Below the pieces are notes generated by a model, which was given only the letters and a program-made list of their open reading frames with translations, made no database searches and was not told the DNA's origin. Shown piece after piece: positions 1-6,436 of a stretch of 11,441 nucleotides of DNA; the stretch's first letter is position 1, and each line of letters begins with the position of its first letter. Source of the stretch: Baffinella frigidus (lineage: Eukaryota; Cryptophyceae; Cryptomonadales; Baffinellaceae). The stretch lies in NCBI GenBank assembly GCA_026770585.1, contig MU646554.1, positions 377,112-388,552 of the forward strand, written 5' to 3'. Made by a program: the position numbers and the translations under genes.

Positions 1-65
1 CCTAGCGTCGGCCATCCTGTAGCCTGTAGGTGAGAGTCATCCCTTCACCCGCCCCTAGCGGCTTG

Positions 66-275
66 CCACTCGAGGCTGGAAGAGGGAGTATTTTAAATGT
101 GGAGTTGTTAAATTTAGTACCAGTCACGGGCAGGCTTGGTCACGTATCTAGGGGAATTCCTCTGGATACGTGACCAAAGGCCCCTTTTTCTGTGAAAATT
201 ACTACACCGCTCTTTTTTTCTTCACTTGTAAATGAATCCCTGTTTTAAAATAGTCACATTTCTAGCCTCGAGTGG
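66..275. mobile_element. Family A inverted-repeat (MITE-like) element, copy 1
   Basis: The element starts CCACTCGAGGCTGGA and ends with the complement TCTAGCCTCGAGTGG, giving terminal inverted repeats of about 14 bp with one mismatch. It contains a perfect 11-bp hairpin stem (138-148 with 165-175, GGTCACGTATC) around a loop holding GAATTC. Shared internal motifs (ATGTGG.GTTGT, TAGTACCAG, CACTTGTAAA) tie it to the copies at 2602-2791 and 3403-3593, although it is the most diverged of the three. No coding capacity is visible, so it is a non-autonomous element. The superfamily is not identified and no target duplication is clear. Confidence 0.75.
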
Positions 276-308
276 TGCGCGGTCGCGCTCGGCTGGGTTC
301 CGTTGACC

Positions 309-449
309 ACGCCAGGCCCTTCGGTGGGGTATTCCAGGCCCGTTCTTGGAGCCATTGGTCGTTGTTGGAGCCATTTTCTTCTGAAAAATGACACTTTTGA
401 TTACCGTTTTCCCTTGGCAAATCGACTTTTGAATTGCCCCCCCCCCCCC
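309..449. mobile_element. Possible degraded family B copy
   Basis: CCACGCCAG at 309 matches the family B left end. An AAATCGACTTTTG motif near 420-432 matches, in reverse orientation, the family B subterminal motif CAAAAGTCGATTT. No clean right terminus is present, and the stretch ends in a run of 13 C residues (437-449). It is probably an eroded copy. The frame open across this region (303-734) crosses this piece and the next element, and I do not regard it as a gene. Confidence 0.35.
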
Positions 450-474
450 AAGAGCTCTCCGTGGATAACACCCA

Positions 475-600
475 CCACGCCAGATTCTTGGAAGGGGTTG
501 CCAAAAGTCGATTTCCCCTCAAGTCAGTGGTTTTCAAAAGTTGCGAACCCTATCCTGATGGGGTTTAAAGAATTCAACCCCCTCCTGCAATCTGGCGTGG
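475..600. mobile_element. Family B inverted-repeat element, copy 1 (126 bp)
   Basis: The left end CCACGCCAGATTCTTGGAAG and the complement of the right end (CTGGCGTGG, 592-600) form imperfect terminal inverted repeats of about 25 bp. The subterminal motif GCCAAAAGTCGATTTCCCC recurs, inverted, at the right end of the copy at 842-978. No reading frame fits within it. It is called as a MITE-like element from its two symmetrical ends and the second copy. The target duplication is not resolved. Confidence 0.7.
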
Positions 601-841
601 CAGGATTTCACGATGTTATACCGCCCTGGATGGAACATTATGGTATTTTGAGCATTCTTAAGTCAACTCCCCTTGGAGATGACGCCACAATGTGGCGTGC
701 CCGTGATGAATGGATCTGGTACAAAAAGGTCTAATATGTATTTTAGTGGTATAAATCATGTCAACTTTTGCGATAAAGGGTTATTCGGGATTGGCCGCAA
801 GTCCCCTCCAGGGTGGGGTATCCATTAAAGTGCATCATCTT
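601..841. other. Spacer between two family B elements
   Basis: No gene is recognised here. There is a short perfect dyad ACGCCACA-A-TGTGGCGT near 683-699, and GTCAAC motifs near 663 and 759 of the kind scattered through 2940-3200. The two flanking family B elements have the same end sequences, so 475-978 could also be a composite insertion with outer arms of about 43 bp (475-518 against 939-978). Confidence 0.4.
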
Positions 842-978
842 CCACGCCAGACTGCTGGAGGGGGTAGCTCCCTTTGGGAACGCCAATCGCATCGTTCAAC
901 TATGCCAAAAGTAAACAATTCCCTCTTATTCCCTCCGGGGAATTGACTTTTGGCGACTCCTTCGAGAATCTGGCGTGG
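842..978. mobile_element. Family B inverted-repeat element, copy 2 (137 bp)
   Basis: The element begins CCACGCCAGACTGC and ends GAGAATCTGGCGTGG. Internally GCCAAAAGT...AATTCCC (near 904-925) pairs with GGGGAATTGACTTTTGGC (939-956), so the right half folds into a strong stem. The complement of the last 40 bases matches the left arm of the copy at 475-600 almost base for base, which confirms the family. No coding content. Confidence 0.75.
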
Positions 979-984
979 CTACCC

Positions 985-1797
985 CCCGCAGGTCTCCACG
1001 CGGGGACCAGGAGTTGGGGCATTCGGGTGTAGGCTTCCTCAACCCTAACCCCTAACCCCTCACCCCTCACCCCTCACCCCTAACCACACCCGGAAACCAG
1101 GAGTTGGGGCATTAGGGTGTAGGCTTCCTCAACCCCGACCCCTAACCCCTAAACGCATCCCCCACTCGCAGTTCTCTGCTCGGGAACCAGAAAAAGCATT
1201 AAGGTTTGGGGTGTCTAACCCCTAACTCCTACACCCTAACCCCCAACCCCTAACACCTAATAGCTAACGCCTAACCCCTAACCCCTAACTCCTAACCCCT
1301 AACCCCTAACTCCTAACCCCTAACCTCTAACCCCTAACCCCTAACCCCTAACTCCTTATCCCTAACCCCCATCCCCCATCCGCAGGTCCCCGCCCGGGAA
1401 GCGAGAGGGAGGATGAGTGAGGACCTGGAAGCATTAGGGCTTAGGGTTTCTGAACCCTAAGCCCTATATCCCCAACCCTCACCCCTACACCCTACATCCT
1501 ACACCCCACACCCAACACCCTACACCCTACACCTCAAACCCTCATCCCCTAAACCACGTGCACGTCTCCGCCTGGGAAGCGAGAGGGAGGATGAGTCAGG
1601 ACCTGGAAGCATTCGGGTTTAGGGTTTCTGAACCCTACACCCTCAACCCTCACCCCTCACCCCTCACCCCTACTCCCTGAAGCATTAGGGGTTAGGGTTT
1701 CTGAACCCTACACCCTAAATCCTCAACCCTCACTCCTACACCCTACACCCTAAACCCTGACCCCCCCCCCCCCCCCCCCAGGTCTCCGGCCGGGAAC
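985..1797. repeat. Composite subtelomeric minisatellite with telomere-like tracts
   Basis: A module containing CGGGAA.C.AGAGGGAGG, CTGGAAGCATTAGGG and TTTCTGAACCCTA recurs near 985, 1085, 1160, 1380, 1560, 1680 (truncated) and 1780. Between modules lie runs of CCCCTAA, CCCTACA and CCCTCAC heptamers. Within about 1216-1360 the repeat is mostly TAACCCC, with TAACTCC tending to come at every third unit, a hint of a 21-bp higher-order repeat. The modules also carry short TTAGGG pieces facing the main array. A C19 run lies at 1761-1779. The C-rich strand is the + strand, the orientation expected at a left chromosome end. No gene. Confidence 0.85.
1435..1466. repeat. Telomere-motif hairpin (14-bp arms)
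   Basis: TAGGGCTTAGGGTT (1435-1448) and AACCCTAAGCCCTA (1453-1466) are perfect inverted repeats around the 4-nt loop TCTG. The same TTAGGGTT-TCTG-AACCCTA core occurs in the modules near 1621 and 1687, so the dyad is a fixed part of the minisatellite unit and not a one-off event. Confidence 0.85.
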
Positions 1798-1839
1798 CGA
1801 GAGGGAGAGCTGCCGCGGCAAGCCGAGGCAAGCCGAGCG

Positions 1840-2205
1840 GCCTTGCTCGCCGAAAAAGCACGCCAGGTATGTGCCGGTTACGGGGTGTCTCCCTTACCCG
1901 GTCTGCGGATATGGCCGGGAGCTTGCTGACGCTGACGATAGGGCGAGCGGGTGCGTGCTGACACGGAGAGCCAGGTATGTGCAACCTAGCCCTAGTCAGC
2001 CAACCTCCATTACAAGGGTCTGCCACGGGGGCGACAGGGCTGGATGCTTGCTCACACAGAGCGCCCGGTATGTGCAACCTAGCCCTAGTCAGCCAACCGG
2101 ACGGAGGCAGCGCCGAGGTGCACCGAGCGGAAATGCCTGATGAGAAAGAGCGTGCTCGCTCAGAAGGAGCGCCATGTCTGTGCAACCTAGCCCTGTCGCC
2201 GTCTG
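1840..2205. repeat. Tandem repeat of about 93-110 bp, four units
   Basis: A unit with consensus GTGCT.GCT.A.A..GAGCG followed by CCAGGTATGTGCAACCTAG recurs with its GG(T)ATGTG anchor at about 1864, 1974, 2067 and 2172. Two units share an identical 32-nt core (1974-2005 and 2067-2098). The fourth unit changes GTATGTG to GTCTGTG and CCCTAGTCAGCC to CCCTGTCGCCG. The open frames in this stretch (1736-2261, both strands) follow the repeat and change frame between units, so I do not treat them as genes. Confidence 0.75.
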
Positions 2206-2526
2206 TTTGGGCTTACCACTTTGGTGTGCCGTGCCGGGGCTGTTTTCCGCTCCAAAGTTGACGGCGTTTGTAATTTTCTGGTGCTGATTGGTCTCGTTAC
2301 CCCCTTAGATCCGGCCCCAACGAACCCCTCGTAGCCCACCGTGTGGTTCGTGAGCCCGGGCTGTTTTTCTCTCCAAATTTGTACCACGCGCCCAGCATGT
2401 CAACTTGAGAATAGTCGGCCAACCGGACTCAGGTCTGTGCAACCTAGCCCTGTCGCCGTCTGTTTGGTCTCGCCGATTTGATGCGCCGGGGCTGTTTTCC
2501 GCTCCAAAGTTGACGGCTTTTGTACC
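2172..2526. repeat. Direct repeat pair of about 95 bp
   Basis: GTCTGTGCAACCTAGCCCTG at 2174 begins a stretch continuing through CGGGGCTGTTTTCCGCTCC and AAAGTTGACGGC to about 2272. The same string of motifs is repeated at 2433-2526. Between the copies a further GGGCTGTTTTTCTCTCC (2358 on) and CAGCATGTCAACTTGAG (2393 on) repeat the following portion, seen again at 2534. The region is a patchwork of slipped direct repeats with no gene. Confidence 0.7.
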
Positions 2527-2601
2527 GCGGACTCAGCATGTCAACTTGAGAATAGTCTGTCGACCGGAGTGAGGCAGCGCCGACGCGCATCGAGCGGCAA
2601 T

Positions 2602-2791
2602 CCACTCGAGAATCCTGGAGGATCCTATTTACATGTGGGGTTGTAAGTATTTGTACCAGGATAACGTAACCAACCTCGTGACTGTGCTAATTTTGCAGAG
2701 TTACGTGACCAACTTCACGAAAGTTACTACACCGATGCCCACTTGTAAAAACAAACGGTTTTAATTAGGCCCCTCCAGCGTTCTAGTGTGG
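2602..2791 (+). mobile_element. Family A inverted-repeat element, copy 2 (190 bp)
   Basis: It starts CCACTCGAGAATCCTGGAGG and ends CCTCCAGCGTTCTAGTGTGG. Its whole length is the reverse complement of 3403-3593 with only scattered mismatches, for example the block around GTGCTAATTTTGCAGAGTTACG (about 2685-2706). Copies 2 and 3 therefore form a head-to-head inverted pair enclosing about 610 bp. Internal GTAAC...GTTAC dyads would let it fold back on itself. No open frame. Confidence 0.8.
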
Positions 2792-3228
2792 ATGCTCGCT
2801 GAGAAAGAGCGTCAAAGAGCGAGAGGTCCTCTAGCCTCGCCTCACCGCTCGGTGGGCTTCGAGGGTTTCGGCACCCCTAGATTTAGGGGTAACGTGACCA
2901 AATTTGCGTCAAAAAATCCCTACAGTTAACTGCCGACAGGGTAAGTTGACTTTTGATGAAAGGCCCGTAGTCCACCGTGTGGTTGGTTAGCTCGCGGACT
3001 ATTCGTAAGTTCACTGCTGACCAGAACATTTCACCTAAGTCAACTGTCCCTTAGAGCCAGAGCCTTAAGTCAATTGGGTGCTCTGGGAGCACCCTCACTG
3101 GCAACTTACTGCCGAAGATCAGCCAGTTGACTTATGGTAAAATATCCTGGCTATCAGTGAAGTTGACACATGCTGGGCGTGCGGTGCAAAAACGTCAACT
3201 TTGGGGCGGGAATGAGCCTGGGCTCTCC
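2792..3228. repeat. Repeat mosaic between inverted family A copies
   Basis: No gene is recognised. The stretch has many AGTTGAC/GTCAACT motifs (near 2943, 3046, 3123, 3161, 3194) and a perfect hairpin GGGTGCTC-tgg-GAGCACCC (3076-3094). A 68-bp block at 3161-3228 is repeated collinearly at 4221-4288 with about seven substitutions and no gaps. That block contains GTTGACACATGCTGGG and CGTCAACTTTGG, so it has GTTGAC inverted at its two ends. Confidence 0.6.
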
Positions 3229-3377
3229 AATTTCATTTCGGAACATACCAGAATCTGTCCTCATAAAAAGGCGAAAGATAGCATTATCGTAAGCCTCAAA
3301 TAGCATATACACCCTTATCTTCGGCGTCGGAAGCCTAAGATAGCAGGGCAGAATCTGTTTTGTTCCGAAATTAAATT
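3229..3377. mobile_element. Family C inverted-repeat element (149 bp)
   Basis: The left arm AATTTCATTTCGGAACATAC (continuing CAGAATCTGTCC) and the complement of the right arm (ending CCGAAATTAAATT) match over about 32 bp with few differences. The flanks, GAGCCTGGGCTCTC on the left and GGTGAGCCCGAATAGACT on the right, are almost contiguous at 6111-6147, where only a few bases separate them. That second locus is therefore a probable empty site, which supports insertion of this element into an older repeat. Confidence 0.75.
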
Positions 3378-3402
3378 GGTGAGCCCGAATAGACTCAGAC
3401 TG

Positions 3403-3593
3403 CCACACGAGAATGCTAGAGGGGCCTATTTAAAACCGATGTGCTTTTAAAAGTGGGCATTTGTGTGGTAGCTTTCGTTGATTGGTCACGTAACACTGCA
3501 AAATTAGCACAGTCACGAGGTTAGAATACCCTATCCTGGTACAAATGTTTGCAATCCCACATGTAAATAGGTTCCTCCAACATTCTCGAGTGG
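3403..3593 (-). mobile_element. Family A inverted-repeat element, copy 3 (191 bp)
   Basis: It starts CCACACGAGAATGCTAGAGG and ends CATTCTCGAGTGG. It is the inverted partner of 2602-2791 along its full length. The pair could have arisen by two independent insertions or as the long arms of one composite foldback structure of about 1 kb. No reading frame is contained in it. Confidence 0.8.
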
Positions 3594-3605
3594 TGAGCGG
3601 CAAGT

Positions 3606-3757
3606 CCTAGCTCTGATTCACTTGATTTCGTCTCATCATTAAAAACATTTAGCCGTCATTATCAGTTTCAAAGGAGGATCCCCAGTACAAATTAACTGTC
3701 CATCTACGGCTAATTTTTTTAATGATGAGACGAAATGAAGTGGGACAGAGCTAGAGG
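3606..3757. mobile_element. Family D foldback element (152 bp, arms about 50 bp)
   Basis: CCTAGCTCTG...ATTTCGTCTCATCATTAAAAA...TTAGCCGT (from 3606) pairs with ACGGCTAAT...TTTAATGATGAGACGAAAT...CAGAGCTAGAGG (to 3757). Nearly two thirds of the element is stem, with about 50 bp of loop. The flanks, AGCGGCAAGT on the left and CTGGGCAACGCC on the right, join into a sequence resembling AGCGGCAGGTTTGGGTGACGCC at about 4305-4326, a plausible empty site. There is only one copy here and no coding capacity. Confidence 0.8.
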
Positions 3758-3830
3758 TCTGGGCAACGCCATTCACGCGCCCACCTGATCTGCCGAGACC
3801 TCCTGAACTATCGCCTTGAGGACAGTTCAT

Positions 3831-3992
3831 GCAAAAAGCTTACGTTAACGGAGCAGTAACTTTGGTACAAAATTTATAATGGAAAACATTCTTGGGCTTT
3901 AAAAGTCCTGAAATCGCTTTCAAAATCGTTTTAGAGCTGGCAAGCCCACGTTAACCAACCCCTTAAGGGATCCGTTAACGTAAGCTTTTCGC
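3831..3992. mobile_element. Family E inverted-repeat element (162 bp)
   Basis: GCAAAAAGCTTACGTTAACG at 3831 and the complement of CGTTAACGTAAGCTTTTCGC ending at 3992 form terminal inverted repeats of about 22 bp with one or two mismatches. A weaker inner dyad (TTGGGCTT against GGCAAGCCCA) lies inside. The interior is AT-rich and non-coding. The ends contain GTTAAC and AAGCTT palindromes. Single copy in this window. Confidence 0.75.
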
Positions 3993-4031
3993 ATTACGGT
4001 GTCCATTGTCTCCCGCTAAGTCCTCGTGGGT

Positions 4032-4068
4032 TTGGTTCAGGAGACATGGGTCATGTCTCCTGAACCAA
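4032..4068. repeat. Perfect 17-bp palindromic hairpin
   Basis: TTGGTTCAGGAGACATG (4032-4048) and CATGTCTCCTGAACCAA (4052-4068) are exact complements around a 3-nt loop (GGT). The symmetry extends weakly into GTGG/CCAC on either side. A perfect stem of this length in a region of decayed repeats suggests a recent or maintained structure. Both sides lack the sequence features of a bacterial terminator, and its role is unknown. Confidence 0.85.
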
Positions 4069-4108
4069 CCACATGATCTGGGTGACGCCTTCACGCGCAC
4101 GCGCCGTG

Positions 4109-4161
4109 TTGTCACGCAACACCCTGAATTCCAGTTTGTCACGCAACACCCTGAATTCCAG
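4109..4161. repeat. 27-bp tandem duplication
   Basis: Two adjacent copies of TTGTCACGCAACACCCTGAA TTCCAGT lie at 4109-4135 and 4136-4161, effectively identical apart from the last base. It is followed directly by a copy of the dispersed motif at 4178. Preceding it, GGGTGACGCC.TCACGCGCACG (about 4080 on) recurs at about 4317 and, more loosely, at 3763. Confidence 0.85.
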
Positions 4162-4220
4162 CCCGAACGAAACCTGCGTAGCCCACCGTGTGGGTTTTTT
4201 TACCTCGCGGACTTTTCGTA

Positions 4221-4288
4221 AGTTGACACATGCTGGGTGCGCGGTGCAAAAACGTCAACTTTGGAGCGGGGAAGAGCCCGGGCTCACC
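4221..4288. repeat. 68-bp direct repeat of 3161-3228
   Basis: The stretch from AGTTGACACATGCTGGG to GGGCTCACC aligns without gaps to 3161-3228, offset by exactly 1060 bases, with about seven substitutions. A further partial copy (AACTTTGGAGCGGAAAAGAG and onward) is at about 6089-6120. It is part of the older repeat into which elements C and D appear to have inserted. Confidence 0.75.
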
Positions 4289-4342
4289 AAACTAGACTGA
4301 GGAAAAGCGGCAGGTTTGGGTGACGCCGCTACGCGCACGCGC

Positions 4343-4500
4343 CGTGTTGTTGAGGGTGTCGTGTCCTACCTGGTAGCTGTGCCACCAAAAATCGGTTAGG
4401 ACATCCGTAGGAACAACCCTATGCCCCTACGGACGGCCTACCGTAGAATCCTATGGATTATTGCTTGGTAATTAGTCGTGTTGTTGGTGGTGTCGTGTCC
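4343..4500. repeat. Direct repeats flanking a small dyad
   Basis: CGTGTTGTTGAGGGTGTCGT and onward at 4343-4366 is repeated at 4477-4500 with two substitutions. Between them TCCGTAGG (about 4404-4411) pairs with CCTACGGA (about 4427-4434), and a CCTACCGTAG motif follows. No coding sequence is recognised in this interval. Confidence 0.6.
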
Positions 4501-4540
4501 AAGCTGCCTGGTACTGAGGCGGGACGTGACTGGACGTGAC

Positions 4541-4808
4541 TGGAAACAGGTGGCGCAGAACCTGGCGGAGGAGATCAGGTCAGCATTTCGCTTAGCTGGA
4601 CGTTTGTGGTGTGCATGGACTCTCGAGCACGTCAGCATTTCGCTTTGCGGGACCTGGTTTGGTGTGCGCCAAGAGAAGAGACGCGCGTGCGGGCCAGCAA
4701 ATCGCTTAGATGGACGTGACTGGACGTGACCTGGACGTGACTGGAAATAGGTGGCGCAGAACCTCGCGGAGAAGATCAAGGAGCGGCAGGAGAAGGAGTG
4801 GGTGGCAA
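4541..4808 (+). repeat. About 201-bp tandem unit with coding-like pieces
   Basis: TGGAAACAGGTGGCGCAGAA at 4541 recurs as TGGAAATAGGTGGCGCAGAA at 4742, a 201-bp spacing. Each copy has a short stretch with coding-like codon choice: VAQNLAEEI in the first, VAQNLAEKIKERQEKEWVA in the second (about 4751-4807). In the second copy a TAG sits just upstream of the GTG, and the CCCTAAA array begins immediately after WVA. Minirepeats of GGACGTGACT lie at 4522-4540 and 4711-4741. It may be a decayed exon of a charged, helical protein. I recognise no family. Confidence 0.45.
4575..4718. repeat. 144-bp duplicated block, left copy
   Basis: It aligns without gaps to 5194-5337, offset by exactly 619 bases, with about ten substitutions by eye (roughly 93% identical). 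Inside, a GTCAGCATTTCGCTTAG motif is repeated three times in direct orientation (about 4579, 4631, 4693). Open frames of 83 and 131 codons pass through the two copies, but their similarity does not exceed that of the DNA, so I treat the block as repeat. Confidence 0.8.
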
Positions 4809-5146
4809 ACCCTAAACCCTAAACCATGAACCCTAAACCCTAAACCCTAGAACCTAAACCTTCTACCCTAAGCTGTAAATCCTAAACCCTAATCCCTGCA
4901 CCCTAAACCCTAAACTCTGAAACCTAAACCCTAAACCCTAAACCCTAGACCCTAGACCCTAAACCCTAGAACCTAAACCTTCTACCCTAAACTGTAAATC
5001 CTCAACCCTAAACCCTAATCCCTAAACCCCAAACCCTAAACCCTACACCCTAAACTCTAAACCCTAAACTCTAAACCCTACACCCTACACCCTACACCCT
5101 AAACCCTAGACCCTACACCCAAAACCCTAAACCCTAAACCCTAAAT
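4809..5146 (-). repeat. Interstitial telomeric array, (CCCTAAA)n
   Basis: About 340 bp consists of CCCTAAA heptamers and variants (CCCTAGA, CCCTACA, CCTAGAA, CTGTAAAT). The G-strand repeat would be TTTAGGG. An internal block with CCTTCTACCCTAA..TGTAAAT (about 4858 and 4978) is itself duplicated. The C-rich strand is +, so the outward telomere direction is leftward. The array sits between the two 144-bp blocks and separates coding-like sequence on its left from unrelated sequence on its right, which would fit a healed or captured chromosome end. Confidence 0.9.
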
Positions 5147-5193
5147 CAGGCGAAGGCGCGCATGTTCGAGACAGCAAACGAAGAGACACTCCT
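5147..5193. other. Short unique stretch between array and duplicated block
   Basis: No homology to the left duplicated unit is visible. One frame reads KARMFETANEETLLQ without a stop and continues into the 144-bp block. This is too short to assign and is recorded only because the left side of the array also ends in coding-like sequence. Confidence 0.25.
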
Positions 5194-5337
5194 TCAGGTC
5201 AGCATTTCGCTTAGCTGGACGTTTGTGGTGTACATGGACTCTCGTGCCCGTCAGCATTTCGCTTAGCGGGACCTGGTTTGGTGTGCGCGAAGAGAAGAGA
5301 CGCGAGTACGGGTCAGCATGTCGCTTAGATGGACGTG
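5194..5337. repeat. 144-bp duplicated block, right copy
   Basis: It matches 4575-4718 without gaps. The three GTCAGCATTTCGCTTAG-like motifs are at about 5198, 5250 and 5312. The right edge of the match ends at GATGGACGTG. The next bases lack the GGACGTGACT minirepeats of the left copy, though one GGACGTGACT lies shortly after, near 5355. Confidence 0.8.
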
Positions 5338-5641
5338 CGGGGTGTGCGCCAGCCGGACGTGACTTTGCGAGAGCCGCGAGAGCCGCTGGTACTGAGACAT
5401 CCTCTTTCGAGCAGCGTGTGTCGGTGGTAGAGTGGCAAGATGGCGTCAATTCGAAGCTGCTTCAACACTTCAAGGTCTACGTCAAACCCAATTCACACGG
5501 TGGGCTACGAGGTTTCCATTTTGAAAGAATGCTTATCGAGTTTCACTTAGTTAAGGCCTTTCCAGTTACAGACTTGGTCGCGTTACAGCTTTTGGTTCAT
5601 CACGAAATCCCTTTGTAGTCCGCTGTGTGGTTTCACCACGG

Positions 5642-5794
5642 CGAGTTTTCCTGAGGAATACGGTTTTGGTGTATATTAAGGCATAGGGGGTGTTCATATT
5701 GGCCTTTCATAGCAGTAAATTTACAATATATAGCCTTAAGATACACCAAAATCGCATCGGTGGTCCCCGAAATCGTATTTCTCAGAAATACTCG
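5642..5794 (-). mobile_element. Family F inverted-repeat element, copy 1 (153 bp)
   Basis: The ends CGAGTTTTCCTGAGGAATACG and its inverted partner CGTATTTCTCAGAAATACTCG (5774-5794) are themselves near-palindromic. Internally GGTTTTGGTGTATATTAAGGC (5662 on) pairs with GCCTTAAGATACACCAAAATC (5733 on). An insert of about 19 nt (CATCGGTGGTCCCCGAAAT) lies between inner and outer right arms. The copy at 8876-9017 has the matching insert on its left side, so the two are the same element in opposite orientations. Confidence 0.85.
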
Positions 5795-5860
5795 ACCGGG
5801 TGAGATTGGACAAGCGCGGCACGCAGGCCGAGGCCTTTTAAAGACCTTTTTGTTTTGAAG

Positions 5861-6030
5861 TCGTAGGAGGAGGGGGGGTTCCTATCGTAAGCTAAGGGGT
5901 CCGCTGGCGTTAGCTTGTGGCATTACCTTGCACGCGACGCTGAGGCAACGGAAAGTTGGCCTCATCGTAGGAGGAGGGGGGGTTCCTACCGTAGGCTCAG
6001 GGGCCCGCTGGCGTTAGCTTGTGGCATTAC
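5861..6030. repeat. 66-bp direct repeat pair
   Basis: TCGTAGGAGGAGGGGGGGTT and onward through GCTGGCGTTAGCTTGTGGCA at 5861-5926 is repeated at 5965-6030 with about five substitutions, a 104-bp spacing. The unit holds a G-run and a CCTAYCGTARG dyad. The 76-codon frame across 5915-6145 is a by-product of the repeat. No gene is supported. Confidence 0.85.
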
Positions 6031-6170
6031 GAGGCGGTGCCTTTCTCCGGACATTCTCAAGTTGGCATGCTTGTTTCGCGGGACAAACCCTTTAACTTTG
6101 GAGCGGAAAAGAGCCTGGGCTCTCGACATTGGTGAGACCAAATAGACTGAGACACGAGTGGTGCACGCAG

Positions 6171-6345
6171 GGTGAGGTGGATCAGATGAAGAAGGATCTG
6201 GCGGAGATGACCTCCGAACGCGATACCACCCAGGTGGAGCAGCTCACGGATCTGGAAAGCTGAGGCTAAGGGCCGGGAGAGACGGAAAGCTGAGGCTCAG
6301 GGCCGGGAGAGACGGAAAGCTCAGGCTCAGTGCAGCGAGAGACGT
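6171..6345 (+). pseudogene. Decayed coding fragment, coiled-coil-like
   Basis: From 6171 one frame reads GEVDQMKKDLAEMTSERD then TTQVEQLTDLES and a TGA at 6261-6263. The charged, leucine/methionine-spaced sequence and G/C-rich third positions look like a real coiled coil. After a one-base frame change, a 30-nt tandem (about 6254-6330) encodes a repeated RKAEAQGRER-type decapeptide, also helical and charged. An AG precedes GGTGAG, as at a 3' splice site. No start codon, no family recognised, and flanking DNA is repetitive. It is most likely a captured or decayed exon. Confidence 0.35.
6254..6340. repeat. 30-bp tandem repeat, about three units
   Basis: GGAAAGCTGAGGCTAAGGGC CGGGAGAGAC is repeated at about 6253, 6283 and 6313, the last copy diverged (CAGGCTCAGTGCAGCGAGAG). 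The unit length is a multiple of three, which keeps one reading frame open. The strand opposite has an open frame (6266-6454) with a matching SVSPGPEPQL repeat, which I regard as its shadow. Confidence 0.8.
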
Positions 6346-6436
6346 GTGGGGAGTAGCCCGAGAACCCCAGGGAGGGGTATGCCAGAGAATGAACGTGGGT
6401 ATGGAAGAGGACACGCACCCGCAGAATAGTGCGGTG

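Larger units (their letters stand above)
2331..5630. repeat. Dispersed 16-nt motif GTAGYCCRCYGTGTGG, five copies
   Basis: The motif is at 2331-2346, 2967-2982, 4178-4193 and 5615-5630 on the + strand, and as a complement at about 5494-5508. At 2967 and 4178 it is followed by GCTCGCGGACTATTCGTAAG or a close variant, so the motif is part of a longer dispersed repeat. The 5494 and 5615 copies face each other and may be arms of a degraded inverted-repeat element of about 140 bp. Coordinates here give the outer limits of the scattered copies only. Confidence 0.6.

Noticed and set aside
303-734. 143-codon open frame on the + strand
   Set aside because: It runs through a degraded family B copy, a C13 run and the whole family B element at 475-600. 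The translation has no recognisable domain.
1736-2261. Several overlapping open frames of 89-149 codons on both strands
   Set aside because: They follow the 93-110 bp tandem repeat and a C19 run. The repeated units fall in different frames, so there is no sign of protein-level constraint.
4032-4068. Bacterial-style intrinsic terminator
   Set aside because: There is no U-tract after the stem and no gene upstream. The setting is eukaryotic repeat DNA.
5194-5618. 131-codon open frame with a partner at 4478-4729
   Set aside because: The shared part is the gap-free 144-bp DNA duplication. Differences fall at all codon positions, and the rest crosses dispersed repeat motifs.
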